64,000 nt of DNA from NCBI RefSeq assembly GCF_017305915.1, contig NZ_JAFKJN010000023.1, positions 1-64,000 of the forward strand. The letters are read 5' to 3'. Positions 25,410 through 35,660 of this stretch are shown here, one piece after another. A program made the translations under genes and the position numbers. The stretch is from Reyranella sp. GTDB taxonomy: Bacteria; Pseudomonadota; Alphaproteobacteria; Reyranellales; Reyranellaceae. The notes under the pieces are model-generated. The model had not been told where the DNA came from, did not search any database, and was given only the letters and a program-made list of their open reading frames with translations. How positions within the stretch are numbered: the first letter of the stretch is position 1; each line of letters opens with the position of its first letter.

Positions 25410-26633
25410 TCAGGCTGGTTGCATGCTGAGCGGTTGCGGCCGCGCTACCGGTTTGAACGTGAGGGCGATGGCCATGGCGCCGAGCCCGATCCCGAACGAG
25501 CCGATATAGAGCCAACCATAGCCGTTGAAGGTGTCGAACACCCAACCGCCGGCGACCGGCCCGAACGCCATGCCGAAGCTCGCCGCGGCCGACACCGCGC
25601 CGAACACCGTGCCCATGATCCTGATGCCGAAATACTCGCGCACCAGCGTGGCGTAGAGCGGCATCACCCCGCCATAGGCGAGCGCGAACACCACCGCGAG
25701 GGCATAGAACTCGCCGAGCTGGCTGACGAAGTAGTAGGTGCCGGCCGCCGCCGCCTGCAGCGCAAGGCCGGCCACCAGCACCGGCTTGGCGCCGAGCTTG
25801 TCCGAGGCGATGCCGAGCAGCAGCCGGCCGCCCAGTCCCGACAGGCCGGCCACGCTGTAGACGCTGACCGCCGCCATCGGCGCGATGCCGCACACCATCG
25901 CGTAGGTCACCATGTGGAAGATCGGGCCGGAGTGCGCCGCGCAGCAGGCGAAGTGGGTCAGCGCCAGCGCCACGAATGCGGAGGTGCGGAAGGCCTGCGC
26001 CGCCGTCATCGGCGGCTCCGCCGGCACGGTGCGCAGCGGATGATCGGGCATGCCCTGCGGCGGGATGACGGGCGGCGGCTTGCGGATCAGCATCGCCACC
26101 GGAAGCAGCAGCACGATCGCGACGATGCCCTGCACCAGCATGGCGGTGCGCCAGTCATAGGCGCTGATCAGCCAACGCACGAACGGCGCCACCACCAGCG
26201 GCGACATGCCCATGCCGGCCGAGACCAGCGACACCGCCAGATTGCGCTGGCGGTCGAACCAGGCCGACGCAATGGTCATCAGCGGCGCGTAGACGCTGCC
26301 GCCGGCCACGCCGACCAGCAGTCCGAACACGAGCTCGAACTGGGCGAGGGTCGTGGCGCGGCTGGCGGCGATCAGGCCGATGCCCAGCAGCACCACGCCC
26401 GACAGCACGACCGGCCGGGTGCCCCAGCGGTCGTTCAGCCAGCCCCAGCCGAAGGCCGACGCGCCCATCGCCAGGAACACCAGGGTTCCCGCGCTCGACA
26501 CGCCGGTGCGTGACCATCCGGTGTCCTCGGCCATCGGCTGCAGGAACACGCCCAGCGACAGGCAGCTGCCCATCGCCATGCAACTGATCAGCATGCCGGC
26601 GCCAACCACCACCCATCCGTAGGCGATCTTCAT
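25410..26633 (-). CDS. MFS transporter (second of a paralogous pair)
   Basis: A 407-residue twelve-helix transporter paralogous to the one at 23592. The start KIAYGWVVVGAGMLI aligns with the RLQYGWVIV start of its partner, which is why I take the ATG at 26633 rather than a TTG two codons upstream. Motif A is WLNDRWGTRPVVLSG. The two transporters and the cytochrome between them form a unit of the same direction. Substrate unknown; the family includes monocarboxylate and oxalate carriers. Confidence 0.88.
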   Translation of the reverse strand: MKIAYGWVVVGAGMLISCMAMGSCLSLGVFLQPMAEDTGWSRTGVSSAGTLVFLAMGASAFGWGWLNDRWGTRPVVLSGVVLLGIGLIAASRATTLAQFELVFGLLVGVAGGSVYAPLMTIASAWFDRQRNLAVSLVSAGMGMSPLVVAPFVRWLISAYDWRTAMLVQGIVAIVLLLPVAMLIRKPPPVIPPQGMPDHPLRTVPAEPPMTAAQAFRTSAFVALALTHFACCAAHSGPIFHMVTYAMVCGIAPMAAVSVYSVAGLSGLGGRLLLGIASDKLGAKPVLVAGLALQAAAAGTYYFVSQLGEFYALAVVFALAYGGVMPLYATLVREYFGIRIMGTVFGAVSAAASFGMAFGPVAGGWVFDTFNGYGWLYIGSFGIGLGAMAIALTFKPVARPQPLSMQPA

Positions 26634-26729
26634 GCGCAACCCCGTCGTCCTCCCCGGGCTCCTCCGGCGCGCAACCGCACGCGGCCGGCTTCGTTGAAGT
26701 CGTCAGCCCAGCCTGAAGGAGAAATAACA

Positions 26730-26897
26730 ATGACGAAAGCCATTCTTGCCCTGATCGCGGTCGGCTCGCTGACCGCGGCTTGCACTTTCCGCAGCGAGCG
26801 CACCGTCGTCGAGAAGCCGGTTCCGACCGCCGCGCCGGCGACCGCCGTGGTGGTGACCGATCCGCCGCCGTCGACCGTCTACGTCCCGGCGCGCTAA
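26730..26897 (+). CDS. Small lipoprotein
   Basis: A 55-residue protein with a lipoprotein signal (KAILALIAVGSLTAAC, lipidated Cys at 18) and a short Pro/Val/Thr-rich mature part ending in VYVPAR. A good ribosome-binding site, AAGGAGAAATAAC, precedes the ATG. It is the only plus-strand gene between the MFS pair and nfeD. No function can be assigned. Confidence 0.75.
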   Translation: MTKAILALIAVGSLTAACTFRSERTVVEKPVPTAAPATAVVVTDPPPSTVYVPAR

Positions 26898-26903
26898 CAC
26901 GAC

Positions 26904-27341
26904 TTAAGGCGCCGGCTCGACCCTGAGCTCGGTGCCGCTCACGGCCGCGACCCGAACCCTGGCGCCCGCGACCATGTCCGGCCCGGTGACGATCCAGCTC
27001 CCGTCACCGAGCTTGACGCGGCCACGGCCCGCCAGGATCGGCTGATCGAGGACGATGATTTTGCCGACCAGCGCCTCGCCGCGTGCGTTGAGCGTTGGGT
27101 CGGCTGTCTTCTGTTGCAGGCTCTTCAGATAGGGCCGCAGGCCCACCGCCGACAGCACCGCGAAGATCGCGAACACCGCGAGCTGCAGCTCGAGCGACAG
27201 GTCCGACGCGATCAGCAGCAGCAGGCCCGACACGAACGCGCCGATCGCCAGGAACAGGAACACCACGCCGGGCGCCAGCATCTCGGCGACCAGCAGAGCC
27301 GCCGCCAGCGCCCACCAGTACCAGAAGACGATCTTGAACAT
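26904..27341 (-). CDS. NfeD-like membrane protein
   Basis: A 145-residue short NfeD1b-type protein: two or three N-terminal helices (about 5-75, with WYWWALAAALLVAEMLAPG) and a C-terminal OB-fold (about 85-145; GRGRVKLGDGSWIV, GARVRVAAVSGTELRVEP). Partners of this type occur beside stomatin-like SPFH proteins, as here: it starts 13 bases after the SPFH gene on the same strand. The pair is thought to organise membrane microdomains. Confidence 0.9.
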   Translation of the reverse strand: MFKIVFWYWWALAAALLVAEMLAPGVVFLFLAIGAFVSGLLLLIASDLSLELQLAVFAIFAVLSAVGLRPYLKSLQQKTADPTLNARGEALVGKIIVLDQPILAGRGRVKLGDGSWIVTGPDMVAGARVRVAAVSGTELRVEPAP

Positions 27342-27354
27342 CGCCGCCCTCCCG

Positions 27355-28320
27355 TCAGCCCGACGGCGGCACCGAGCCGCGCGGTCGGTTGGCGCCGTCG
27401 GCGCCGAGCGCCCGTGCCTGCGCTTCCTTGGCGAGCTCGCCGATGCCGGCGATCGAGGCCATCACGCCCGCCGCCTCCACGGGGAGGAAGAACATCTTGG
27501 CGTTGTTCGACGAGCCCATCTTGGCGAGCGCCTCTACGTACTTGGTGCCGAGGAAGTAGTTGGTCGCCTGCACGCCGTTGCCGGCGATCGCCTGGGCCAC
27601 CACCGCGGTCGCCTTGGCCTCCGCTTCGGCCAGGCGCTCACGCGCCTCGGCGTCGCGGAAGGCGGCCTCACGGCGGCCCTCGGCGGTCAGGATGGCCGAC
27701 TGCTTCTCGCCCTCGGCGCGCTGGATGCTCGATTCGCGAACGCCCTCGGCTTCGAGGATGGTGGCGCGCTTCTCGCGCTCGGCCTTCATCTGCCGGCCCA
27801 TCGCCACCACGATGTCGTCGGGCGGCGCGATGTCCTTGACCTCGATGCGCAGGACCTTGACGCCCCAGGGGTTGGTCGCCTGGTCGATCACCGCCAGCAG
27901 CGTATTGTTGATGTCGTTGCGCTTGGACAGGGCCTCGTCGAGCGCCATGTTGCCCATGACGCTGCGGATGTTGGTCAGCGCCAGGTTGGTGATGGCGAGA
28001 TGGAGGTTCTGCACCTCGTAGGCCGCGCGCGCCGCGTCGACCACCTGGTAGAAGGCGACGGCGTCGACCTGCACTGTCGCATTGTCCTTGGTGATGACCT
28101 TCTGCGGCGGGATATCGAGCACATTTTCCTGCATGTTCATCTTGCGGCCGACCGTGTCGACGAACGGCACGATGAGGTGCAGCCCCGGCGGCAAGGTGCG
28201 CGTGTAGCGGCCGAACCGCTCGATCGTCCAGTTGGTGCCTTGCGACACCGTCTTCACGCCGGCGAAGACAAGCACCAACGCCACCACGACGAACGCCACC
28301 ACGAAAATCAGCGCGCCCAT
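27355..28320 (-). CDS. SPFH/stomatin-like membrane protein (QmcA family)
   Basis: A 321-residue prohibitin-superfamily protein: one N-terminal membrane helix (3-22), the SPFH domain (about 25-185; ERFGRYTRTLPPGLHLIVPFVD) and a long charged coiled coil rich in Ala, Glu and Arg (about 185-255) that drives oligomerisation. It is followed in the same direction by its usual companion NfeD. In E. coli the relative QmcA is an inner-membrane protein that interacts with FtsH. Confidence 0.92.
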   Translation of the reverse strand: MGALIFVVAFVVVALVLVFAGVKTVSQGTNWTIERFGRYTRTLPPGLHLIVPFVDTVGRKMNMQENVLDIPPQKVITKDNATVQVDAVAFYQVVDAARAAYEVQNLHLAITNLALTNIRSVMGNMALDEALSKRNDINNTLLAVIDQATNPWGVKVLRIEVKDIAPPDDIVVAMGRQMKAEREKRATILEAEGVRESSIQRAEGEKQSAILTAEGRREAAFRDAEARERLAEAEAKATAVVAQAIAGNGVQATNYFLGTKYVEALAKMGSSNNAKMFFLPVEAAGVMASIAGIGELAKEAQARALGADGANRPRGSVPPSG

Positions 28321-28355
28321 TCCCGCCTCCCTGAGAGACGCAAAGCCTAACGCGG

Positions 28356-29108
28356 TTACTCCGCCGCGAGAAGTCGCGGCACATCCTGCTGCCGCCGGTC
28401 GGTCGCCAGCCAGCGGTCGAGGAAGCGGTTGATCCAGCGGTCGATCGGCGGGTCGTACAGCGGATGCATGCTGAGATGCACGCCGCGCTGCTGCGCCCCC
28501 GGCATCTTCAGGCGTTCCGCGGCCGACAAGGTCCAGATGCCCTTCATCTCGAGCGTCACCTCCGGATGGAACTGGAAGCCGAAGGCGTTCTCGCCGCAGC
28601 GGAAGCCCTGCACCGGATAGGTCTCGTTGGTCGCCAGCAGCTCGCAGCCGTCGGGCAGGACCATGCCCTCGCGATGCCATTGATACACTTTCATCGGCCC
28701 CGGGAACCACGTCCGGCCGGCTTCGGTCGGCTCGATGTCGACATAGCCGATCTCGACCTTGCCGTCGGGATGCGGACCGACCCGTCCCCCGACCGCACGG
28801 CTCAAAAGCTGCGCGCCGAGGCAGAGGCCGAGATAGGGAACGCCCGCCTCGACCACCTTCGGGATCCAGTCGAGCTCGCACTTGATGCCGGCGAGCGTGC
28901 CGCAGTCGTTGGCCGACATCGGACCGCCGAAGATCACCACGCCGGCATAATCCGACATGTCTTCGGGCAGGTTGCAGCCGAGGTTGGGGCAAAGGCGATC
29001 GAGCTGGTAGCCGCGCTTCTCGAGGAGGGCACCGACCCGTCCGGGCCGGGAGTGTTCCTGATGAACGACGATTGCTACTTTATTGGGCTTTTCAGCCGGT
29101 ACCGTCAT
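28356..29108 (-). CDS. Class I glutamine amidotransferase-like protein
   Basis: A 250-residue free-standing GATase1 domain. The nucleophile elbow is GLCLGAQ (Cys96) and the His-Glu pair is HPEVT (His181, Glu183), so the triad is complete. The approach FGGPMSANDCGT and WHREGMVLPDG resemble GMP synthase-type and gamma-glutamyl hydrolase-like standalone domains (the YfeJ-like group). It is 35 bases upstream of the SPFH gene on the same strand. The physiological substrate is unclear. Confidence 0.85.
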   Translation of the reverse strand: MTVPAEKPNKVAIVVHQEHSRPGRVGALLEKRGYQLDRLCPNLGCNLPEDMSDYAGVVIFGGPMSANDCGTLAGIKCELDWIPKVVEAGVPYLGLCLGAQLLSRAVGGRVGPHPDGKVEIGYVDIEPTEAGRTWFPGPMKVYQWHREGMVLPDGCELLATNETYPVQGFRCGENAFGFQFHPEVTLEMKGIWTLSAAERLKMPGAQQRGVHLSMHPLYDPPIDRWINRFLDRWLATDRRQQDVPRLLAAE

Positions 29109-29155
29109 GGATTTGCAAGATACGCGCAGCCTGTGGCAACGACAAGGCGGAGTGA

Positions 29156-31074
<1,919 letters not shown>

Positions 31075-31146
31075 CGTTTGAAACCGCCCCCTATCTGTTG
31101 TACCCGCTGGCGTTCGAATTCCTGCATTTTGGCTTGGAGTGAGCGG

Positions 31147-31704
31147 ATGATCGGCAAGCTTGTGCAAGCGGCGGTACTGGTGACGGCCGGGCTGGCCATC
31201 AGCGGCTTCAGCGGCTGCACGCCGCGCACGGCCACTCCGGTCAAGAAACCCGCCGCGCCCGACTACGCCGCTCCTTCCCCACCCTCGCCGCCCGCCGCGG
31301 CCAACCGCGCCACTTGCTACAACGAAGCCGATCTCGCCATCATGCAGGCCCGCATGCTGCACCAGGAGCTGACGGTTGCCACCCTGCAGTGCCAGACCGC
31401 CGGCGGCGGCCGCGCCTACGAAGGCTCTTATCGGAGCTTCCTCGACAAGTTCACACCCGAGCTGGCCACCAACGGCCGCGCACTCAACGACCTCTCCCGC
31501 CGCAAGCGCTTCAATGTCGACGTGGTGGTGACCGAATTCGCCAACCGCACCGCGCAGAAGGCGCCGGTCGACAAGGAGTTCTGCTCGCGCAGCCTGCGCG
31601 CGCTCGAATGGGCGCTCGATCCCAAGGCAACCAGCCTGGCGCTGGTCCCGCCGCCCTACGACCTGGGGCCGGACATGAACATCCATCCCTGCGCGGCGAA
31701 GTAA
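31147..31704 (+). CDS. Putative lipoprotein of unknown function
   Basis: A 185-residue protein with a lipoprotein-type signal (hydrophobic 7-20, then SGFSGC, Cys24). A Pro/Ala-rich linker (30-50) leads to a mature domain with Cys57, Cys82, Cys142 and Cys182, which could form disulfides. Phrases such as YRSFLDKFTPELATNGRALND do not match a family I know. The ATG at 31147 is preceded by TGGAGTGAGCGG. It stands alone, followed by a good terminator hairpin. Confidence 0.7.
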   Translation: MIGKLVQAAVLVTAGLAISGFSGCTPRTATPVKKPAAPDYAAPSPPSPPAAANRATCYNEADLAIMQARMLHQELTVATLQCQTAGGGRAYEGSYRSFLDKFTPELATNGRALNDLSRRKRFNVDVVVTEFANRTAQKAPVDKEFCSRSLRALEWALDPKATSLALVPPPYDLGPDMNIHPCAAK

Positions 31705-31717
31705 ACCGACCAAACGG

Positions 31718-31757
31718 ACCGTCTTCGACGGTTTTAAGCCGTTTTCGCCGTTTTTTG
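31718..31757 (+). terminator. Intrinsic terminator after the lipoprotein gene
   Basis: A hairpin ACCGTC-TTC-GACGGT is followed by TTT, then further GCCG units each ending in T-runs, the last of six T. It starts 13 bases after the stop codon. Confidence 0.6.
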
Positions 31758-31859
31758 CCGCTGTCGATAGAAACGGCGTCAGCCACCGGCGAATGAGGAT
31801 GCGGATGCGGAGATACTCGAACATCGCCGCAGCCTAAGGGTGAGCGCGGCAAACACCTA

Positions 31860-31955
31860 TTATGGGCAATGGACGCCACAAAACGCCGCGATTCATCGCC
31901 TTCGAATCGCGGTCCATTGCCCATAATGCCGATTCGTCGGCGCGACTTATCAACA
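31860..31955. repeat. Palindromic dispersed element ending in TTATCAACA (copy 1)
   Basis: A nested palindrome. The outer arms TTATGGGCAATGGA (31860-31873) and TCCATTGCCCATAA (31913-31926) match perfectly, and the inner arms CCGCGATTC and GAATCGCGG flank a short loop. About 20 bases further on it ends in TTATCAACAGG, a few bases before the stop codon of the minus-strand desaturase. A second copy lies at 62850-62946. The rest of the 257-base gap around it holds the terminator at 31718 and no gene that I can see. Confidence 0.75.
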
Positions 31956-31961
31956 GGCTTT

Positions 31962-32885
31962 CTAGATGCGCTGCGCGCCGCGCGGCCCGCGCCGAGAGGC
32001 GTCCTCGTCCTGGCGTGAGGTCGCGAGCCTGAGCACGGCGGCGTAGCCCGGCTGGATCTCCATGCGCTCGCGCAAGCCCGCCGCGATCAGGGCGCGATGC
32101 GCCTTAGGCAGGCGCCAACAGGGCACGAACAGGAAGAGATGGTGCTCGAGGTGGTAGTTCACCCAGTAGGGCGCCACGAACAACCGTTCGAAGAAATTGG
32201 CGAGCGTCGTGCGGGTATTGCGCAGAGGATCGTCGTCGTCCGGCACCACGGCGTGCTCGGCGATGTTCCGGATGCGGCTCACCAGTTGGTACCAGGTCGC
32301 GAGCGGCATCAGCCAGAGCAGCGGATAGAGCCACCAGTAGCCGACTGCCGCCAGGCCAAGGAGCAGCACCAGGTTGGCGACGAAGGACTTCCACTCCCCG
32401 GTGAGGCCGCGGCGGAACTGCGCCAACCGGCGCTGGTAGGCGGTCCGGCCGGTGAGATCGCGGGCGACCTTGCGCCACAGGCTTCTGCGCGTGATCGGGA
32501 ACGGCGCCGACAGGCCGAGATCGGGATCCTCGGCCTGCTGCGTATGGCGATGGTGCGTCAGGTGATAGGGCCGATAGAGCTGCAGGCTGGTGAAGACCGG
32601 CGCCGCGCACAGCCAGGTGGCGACCCATTCGTTGGCCCGCCGATTCGAGAACAGCAGCCCGTGCGCCGCATCGTGCATCAGGATGGCGATGCCGAGCTGG
32701 CGCGCGCCGATCACCATCGCCGCCAGCAGGAAGGTGAACGGGTTCGGCCACCACGCGAACAGCGCCATGCTGCCGAAGATCAGTGCCCAGGCATGCAGCA
32801 CCAGCAGCGCGCCAATCACGTTCGACTTGGCCCGCAGGCGCTGGACCTGCTCGGGCGTCAGCAGCTTGGATATCTCAAGCGCCAT
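31962..32885 (-). CDS. Membrane fatty acid desaturase
   Basis: A di-iron membrane desaturase/hydroxylase-type protein of 307 residues. Three histidine boxes are present: HDAAH (71-75), HLTHHRH (108-114) and HLEHH (245-249). Hydrophobic stretches at 25-65, 160-190 and elsewhere give the usual four helices. The order and spacing match acyl-lipid desaturases. Its start overlaps the 3' end of the upstream D-aminoacylase gene by 11 bases. It may modify a membrane lipid or a carotenoid-like substrate. Confidence 0.9.
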   Translation of the reverse strand: MALEISKLLTPEQVQRLRAKSNVIGALLVLHAWALIFGSMALFAWWPNPFTFLLAAMVIGARQLGIAILMHDAAHGLLFSNRRANEWVATWLCAAPVFTSLQLYRPYHLTHHRHTQQAEDPDLGLSAPFPITRRSLWRKVARDLTGRTAYQRRLAQFRRGLTGEWKSFVANLVLLLGLAAVGYWWLYPLLWLMPLATWYQLVSRIRNIAEHAVVPDDDDPLRNTRTTLANFFERLFVAPYWVNYHLEHHLFLFVPCWRLPKAHRALIAAGLRERMEIQPGYAAVLRLATSRQDEDASRRGPRGAQRI

Positions 32886-34572
32886 GGCGCAGCAGCCTGC
32901 CCGAATGCGTGTTGGTCGGCCGGCCGTCGCGCATGGTGATGCAGCCGTTGACCAGGATGTACCTGTAGCCCTCGGCGCGCTGGATGCGCCGCCATTCGCC
33001 GCCCGGCAGGTCGTGCGCGATCTCGTCGGGCACCACGCGCAAGCCATCGAAGTCGTAGACCACGATGTCGGCCGGCGCGCCGGGTTTCAGCACGCCGCGG
33101 CCGCGGAAACCCGCGACCTCGGCCGGCAGCGCCGACAGCCGCCAGTGCGCCTCCTCGAGCGAGATCATCTTGTGCTCGCGCACCACCTTGCACAGCGTCT
33201 CGGTCGGATAGCGGCCGGCGGTCAGGAACTTGGTGTGAGCGCCGCCGTCGGACACGCCGAACAGGATGTACGGATCGTCGACGATCTCCTTGAGGTGCTC
33301 GATCTTGCCGTTGGGCGGGGCGGCGAAGAACTCGGTCTTGAGATCCTCCTCGACCGCCATGTCGAGCATCACGTCGACCGGATGCTTGCCCATCTTCTCG
33401 GCCGCATGAGCCAGCGTGTAGTCGAGCCACTGCTTGTTCTTCTCGAGCTTGGGCCCGACGATTGCGATCTGCGGCAGCGGGCCGGTCGCAGTGACCGGCA
33501 GCTTCTCGCGCAGCGCCGGCCGGCGCGCCGGATCGGCCAATTTAGCCAGCCGTTCCTCGCGGGTGCCGGTGGTGGCGTCGCACCAGACCTGCTGGTCGTC
33601 GAACAGGTTCCACTCCTCGAAGGTGAAGGTGAAGCCGGCATCGGTCGTCAGCCCCTGCCCGACCACGCGGATTCCGCGCTCCCGACAACCGTTGAGCCAT
33701 TCCAGGATGCGGCGATGGATGTGCGGCCGGTCGTCGAAGGCCTGCACCACGTTCATGATGATCGGCCGGCCACTGAGCGTCGCCATCTCCTCGTAGAAGG
33801 CGCGGTCGCGCGCATTGTCGCCCGACACCAGCAGCATCTGCATGAAGCCGTCGTTGCGCTCGGCCAGCACCTTGGCGAACTCGCGGCAGGTGTCGTCGTG
33901 CATGACGTCGGTCGGCATCGGCGAGCCGTCATGGTCGCGCTGCACCGCCGCCGGACCGGTGGGCAGCATGCGCTGGGCCGACCAGCCGCAGGCGCCGGCA
34001 TCCATCGCCTCGTTCAGAAGACGCCGCAATTCGGCGTGCTGCTCCGGCGTCGGCCGCTGCCCGGCCTTGGCAGCTTCGAAGCCCATCACCCAGATCAGCA
34101 GCGGCGAGATCGGCACGTAGGGCAGGATGTTCACGGCCTTGGGGGCGCGATCGACGGCGTCGAGGAACTCGGGGAACGTCACCCAGCTCCACGGCATGCC
34201 CTGCTGCATGGAGGCCATCGGGATCGCCTCGACGCGGGTCATGGTCAGCATCGCCCGTTCGCGCTCGGCCGGCCGCACCGGCGCGAAGCCGAAGCCGCAA
34301 TTGCCGATCACCACCGAGGTGATGCCGTGCCACGACGACAGCGTGCAGTATGGATCCCAGAAGAGCTGCGCATCGTAATGCGTATGCAGGTCGACGAAGC
34401 CCGGCGCCACGATCAGGCCGTCGGCGTCGATGACTTCGTCGGCATCGTCGGCGCGCAACTGGCCGATCTCGGCAATGCGGCCGCCCTTGATGCCGATGTC
34501 GCCGCGGAAGCGCGGCAGGCGGCTGCCGTCGACGATCATGCCGCCGCGAATGACGCGGTCGAACCGGGCCAT
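32875..34572 (-). CDS. N-acyl-D-amino-acid deacylase family amidohydrolase
   Basis: A 565-residue metal-dependent amidohydrolase. The metal motif DLHTHYD (61-67) is followed by IGNCGFGFAPVRP (Cys92 in the metal-site position used by D-aminoacylases). SDGGAHTKF holds the late catalytic Asp, and PGAPADIVVYDFD is the usual C-terminal beta-sandwich entry. These indicate hydrolysis of N-acyl-D-amino acids or a related cyclic or acyl amide. ATG at 34572 gives the family start MARFDRVIRGG. The upstream gap holds a palindromic repeat. Confidence 0.88.
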   Translation of the reverse strand: MARFDRVIRGGMIVDGSRLPRFRGDIGIKGGRIAEIGQLRADDADEVIDADGLIVAPGFVDLHTHYDAQLFWDPYCTLSSWHGITSVVIGNCGFGFAPVRPAERERAMLTMTRVEAIPMASMQQGMPWSWVTFPEFLDAVDRAPKAVNILPYVPISPLLIWVMGFEAAKAGQRPTPEQHAELRRLLNEAMDAGACGWSAQRMLPTGPAAVQRDHDGSPMPTDVMHDDTCREFAKVLAERNDGFMQMLLVSGDNARDRAFYEEMATLSGRPIIMNVVQAFDDRPHIHRRILEWLNGCRERGIRVVGQGLTTDAGFTFTFEEWNLFDDQQVWCDATTGTREERLAKLADPARRPALREKLPVTATGPLPQIAIVGPKLEKNKQWLDYTLAHAAEKMGKHPVDVMLDMAVEEDLKTEFFAAPPNGKIEHLKEIVDDPYILFGVSDGGAHTKFLTAGRYPTETLCKVVREHKMISLEEAHWRLSALPAEVAGFRGRGVLKPGAPADIVVYDFDGLRVVPDEIAHDLPGGEWRRIQRAEGYRYILVNGCITMRDGRPTNTHSGRLLRHGA

Positions 34573-34627
34573 GCTTCCTCCTGTTTTGCGGGAAGCGTGG
34601 GCGTGGGACACGACTCTGTCAAACAAT

Positions 34628-34752
34628 CCCCCCGTCATCGGGGGAGGTGTCGGCGTCATACACCGACGGAGAGGTCAAGAGTCTTGCTATGCGGGACTCA
34701 TGACCCCTCCGTCGCGGATTACCGCGCCACCTCCCCCGATGACGGGGGAGGG
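34628..34752. repeat. Palindromic repeat family with CCTCCCC/GGGGAGG arms (copy 1)
   Basis: Outer arms around CCCCCGTCATCGGGGGAGGTG are inverted copies (34629-34649 and 34728-34748), and each arm is itself a hairpin. Inside are GTCGGCGTCA...GACGGAGAGGTCA and the matching TGACCCCTCCGTCGCGG...TTACCGCG. The same inner modules occur in the copy at 55556-55682. It occupies most of the 190-base divergent gap between the D-aminoacylase and an alpha/beta hydrolase. Confidence 0.8.
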
Positions 34753-34763
34753 TCTAAACTCGC

Positions 34764-35660
34764 ATGATGAAATCAGTCCGCACCCCTACGCTCGAGATCG
34801 CCTACGAGGAACACGGCCCGGCCGACGGCGCGCCGGTGATCCTGCTGCACGGCTTCCCCTACGACCCGCGCTGCTTCGACGAAGTGGCACCACCTCTCGC
34901 ATCGGACGGCTGCCGCGTGCTCGTCCCCTATCTGCGTGGCTACGGCCCGACGCGGTTCCTGTCGGCCGATACTCCGCGCTCGGGCGAGCAGGCCGCGCTG
35001 GGCAACGATCTCCTGCAGTTCATGGATGCGCTCGGCATCCGGCGCGCCACCCTGATGGGCTACGACTGGGGCGGCCGCGCTGCCTGCATCGTGTCGGCGC
35101 TGTGGCCCGAGCGGGTGCGCGGGCTGGTGAGCTGCACCGGCTACAATCTCCAGGACATCGAGGGTTCGGCGAAACCCGCTGCGGCGGCGCAGGAACACCG
35201 GCTCTGGTACCAGTATTACTTCCACTCGGCGCGCGGCGAGGCCGGTCTCACCCAGAACCGGCGCGACATCTGCCGGCTGCTCTGGAAGCTGTGGTCGCCG
35301 GAATGGAAATTCGACGACGCGACCTTCGCAGCGAGCGCCCGGTCGTTCGACAATCCCGACTTCGTGCCCGTCGTCATCCAGTCCTATCGCCATCGCTATG
35401 GCTACGCGCCGGGCGACCCGGCGCTCCTCGGCATCGAGGCGAAACTGCAGGCCCAGCCGACGATCACCGTGCCGACCATCAACCTGCACGGCGCTGCCGA
35501 CGGCGTCGGTCCCGCGTCGGACCGCGACGGCGGATCGGCCAAGTTCACCGGCGGCTACGAGCGGCGCATGATCCCGCGGGTCGGCCACAACGTGCCGCAG
35601 GAAGCGCCCAACGATACGGTCGCGGCGATCCGCGACGTGCTGAAGGGAACGAAGGCATGA
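34764..35660 (+). CDS. Alpha/beta hydrolase with Asp nucleophile (epoxide hydrolase/dehalogenase-like)
   Basis: A 298-residue alpha/beta-hydrolase. The oxyanion motif is HGFPYD (29-34). The nucleophile elbow GYDWGG (99-104) has Asp101 instead of Ser, as in soluble epoxide hydrolases and haloalkane dehalogenases. A late catalytic His lies in GHNVPQEAP (about 274). Its stop overlaps the start of the next gene (ATGA), so the two form an operon. The exact substrate is unknown. Confidence 0.85.
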   Translation: MMKSVRTPTLEIAYEEHGPADGAPVILLHGFPYDPRCFDEVAPPLASDGCRVLVPYLRGYGPTRFLSADTPRSGEQAALGNDLLQFMDALGIRRATLMGYDWGGRAACIVSALWPERVRGLVSCTGYNLQDIEGSAKPAAAAQEHRLWYQYYFHSARGEAGLTQNRRDICRLLWKLWSPEWKFDDATFAASARSFDNPDFVPVVIQSYRHRYGYAPGDPALLGIEAKLQAQPTITVPTINLHGAADGVGPASDRDGGSAKFTGGYERRMIPRVGHNVPQEAPNDTVAAIRDVLKGTKA

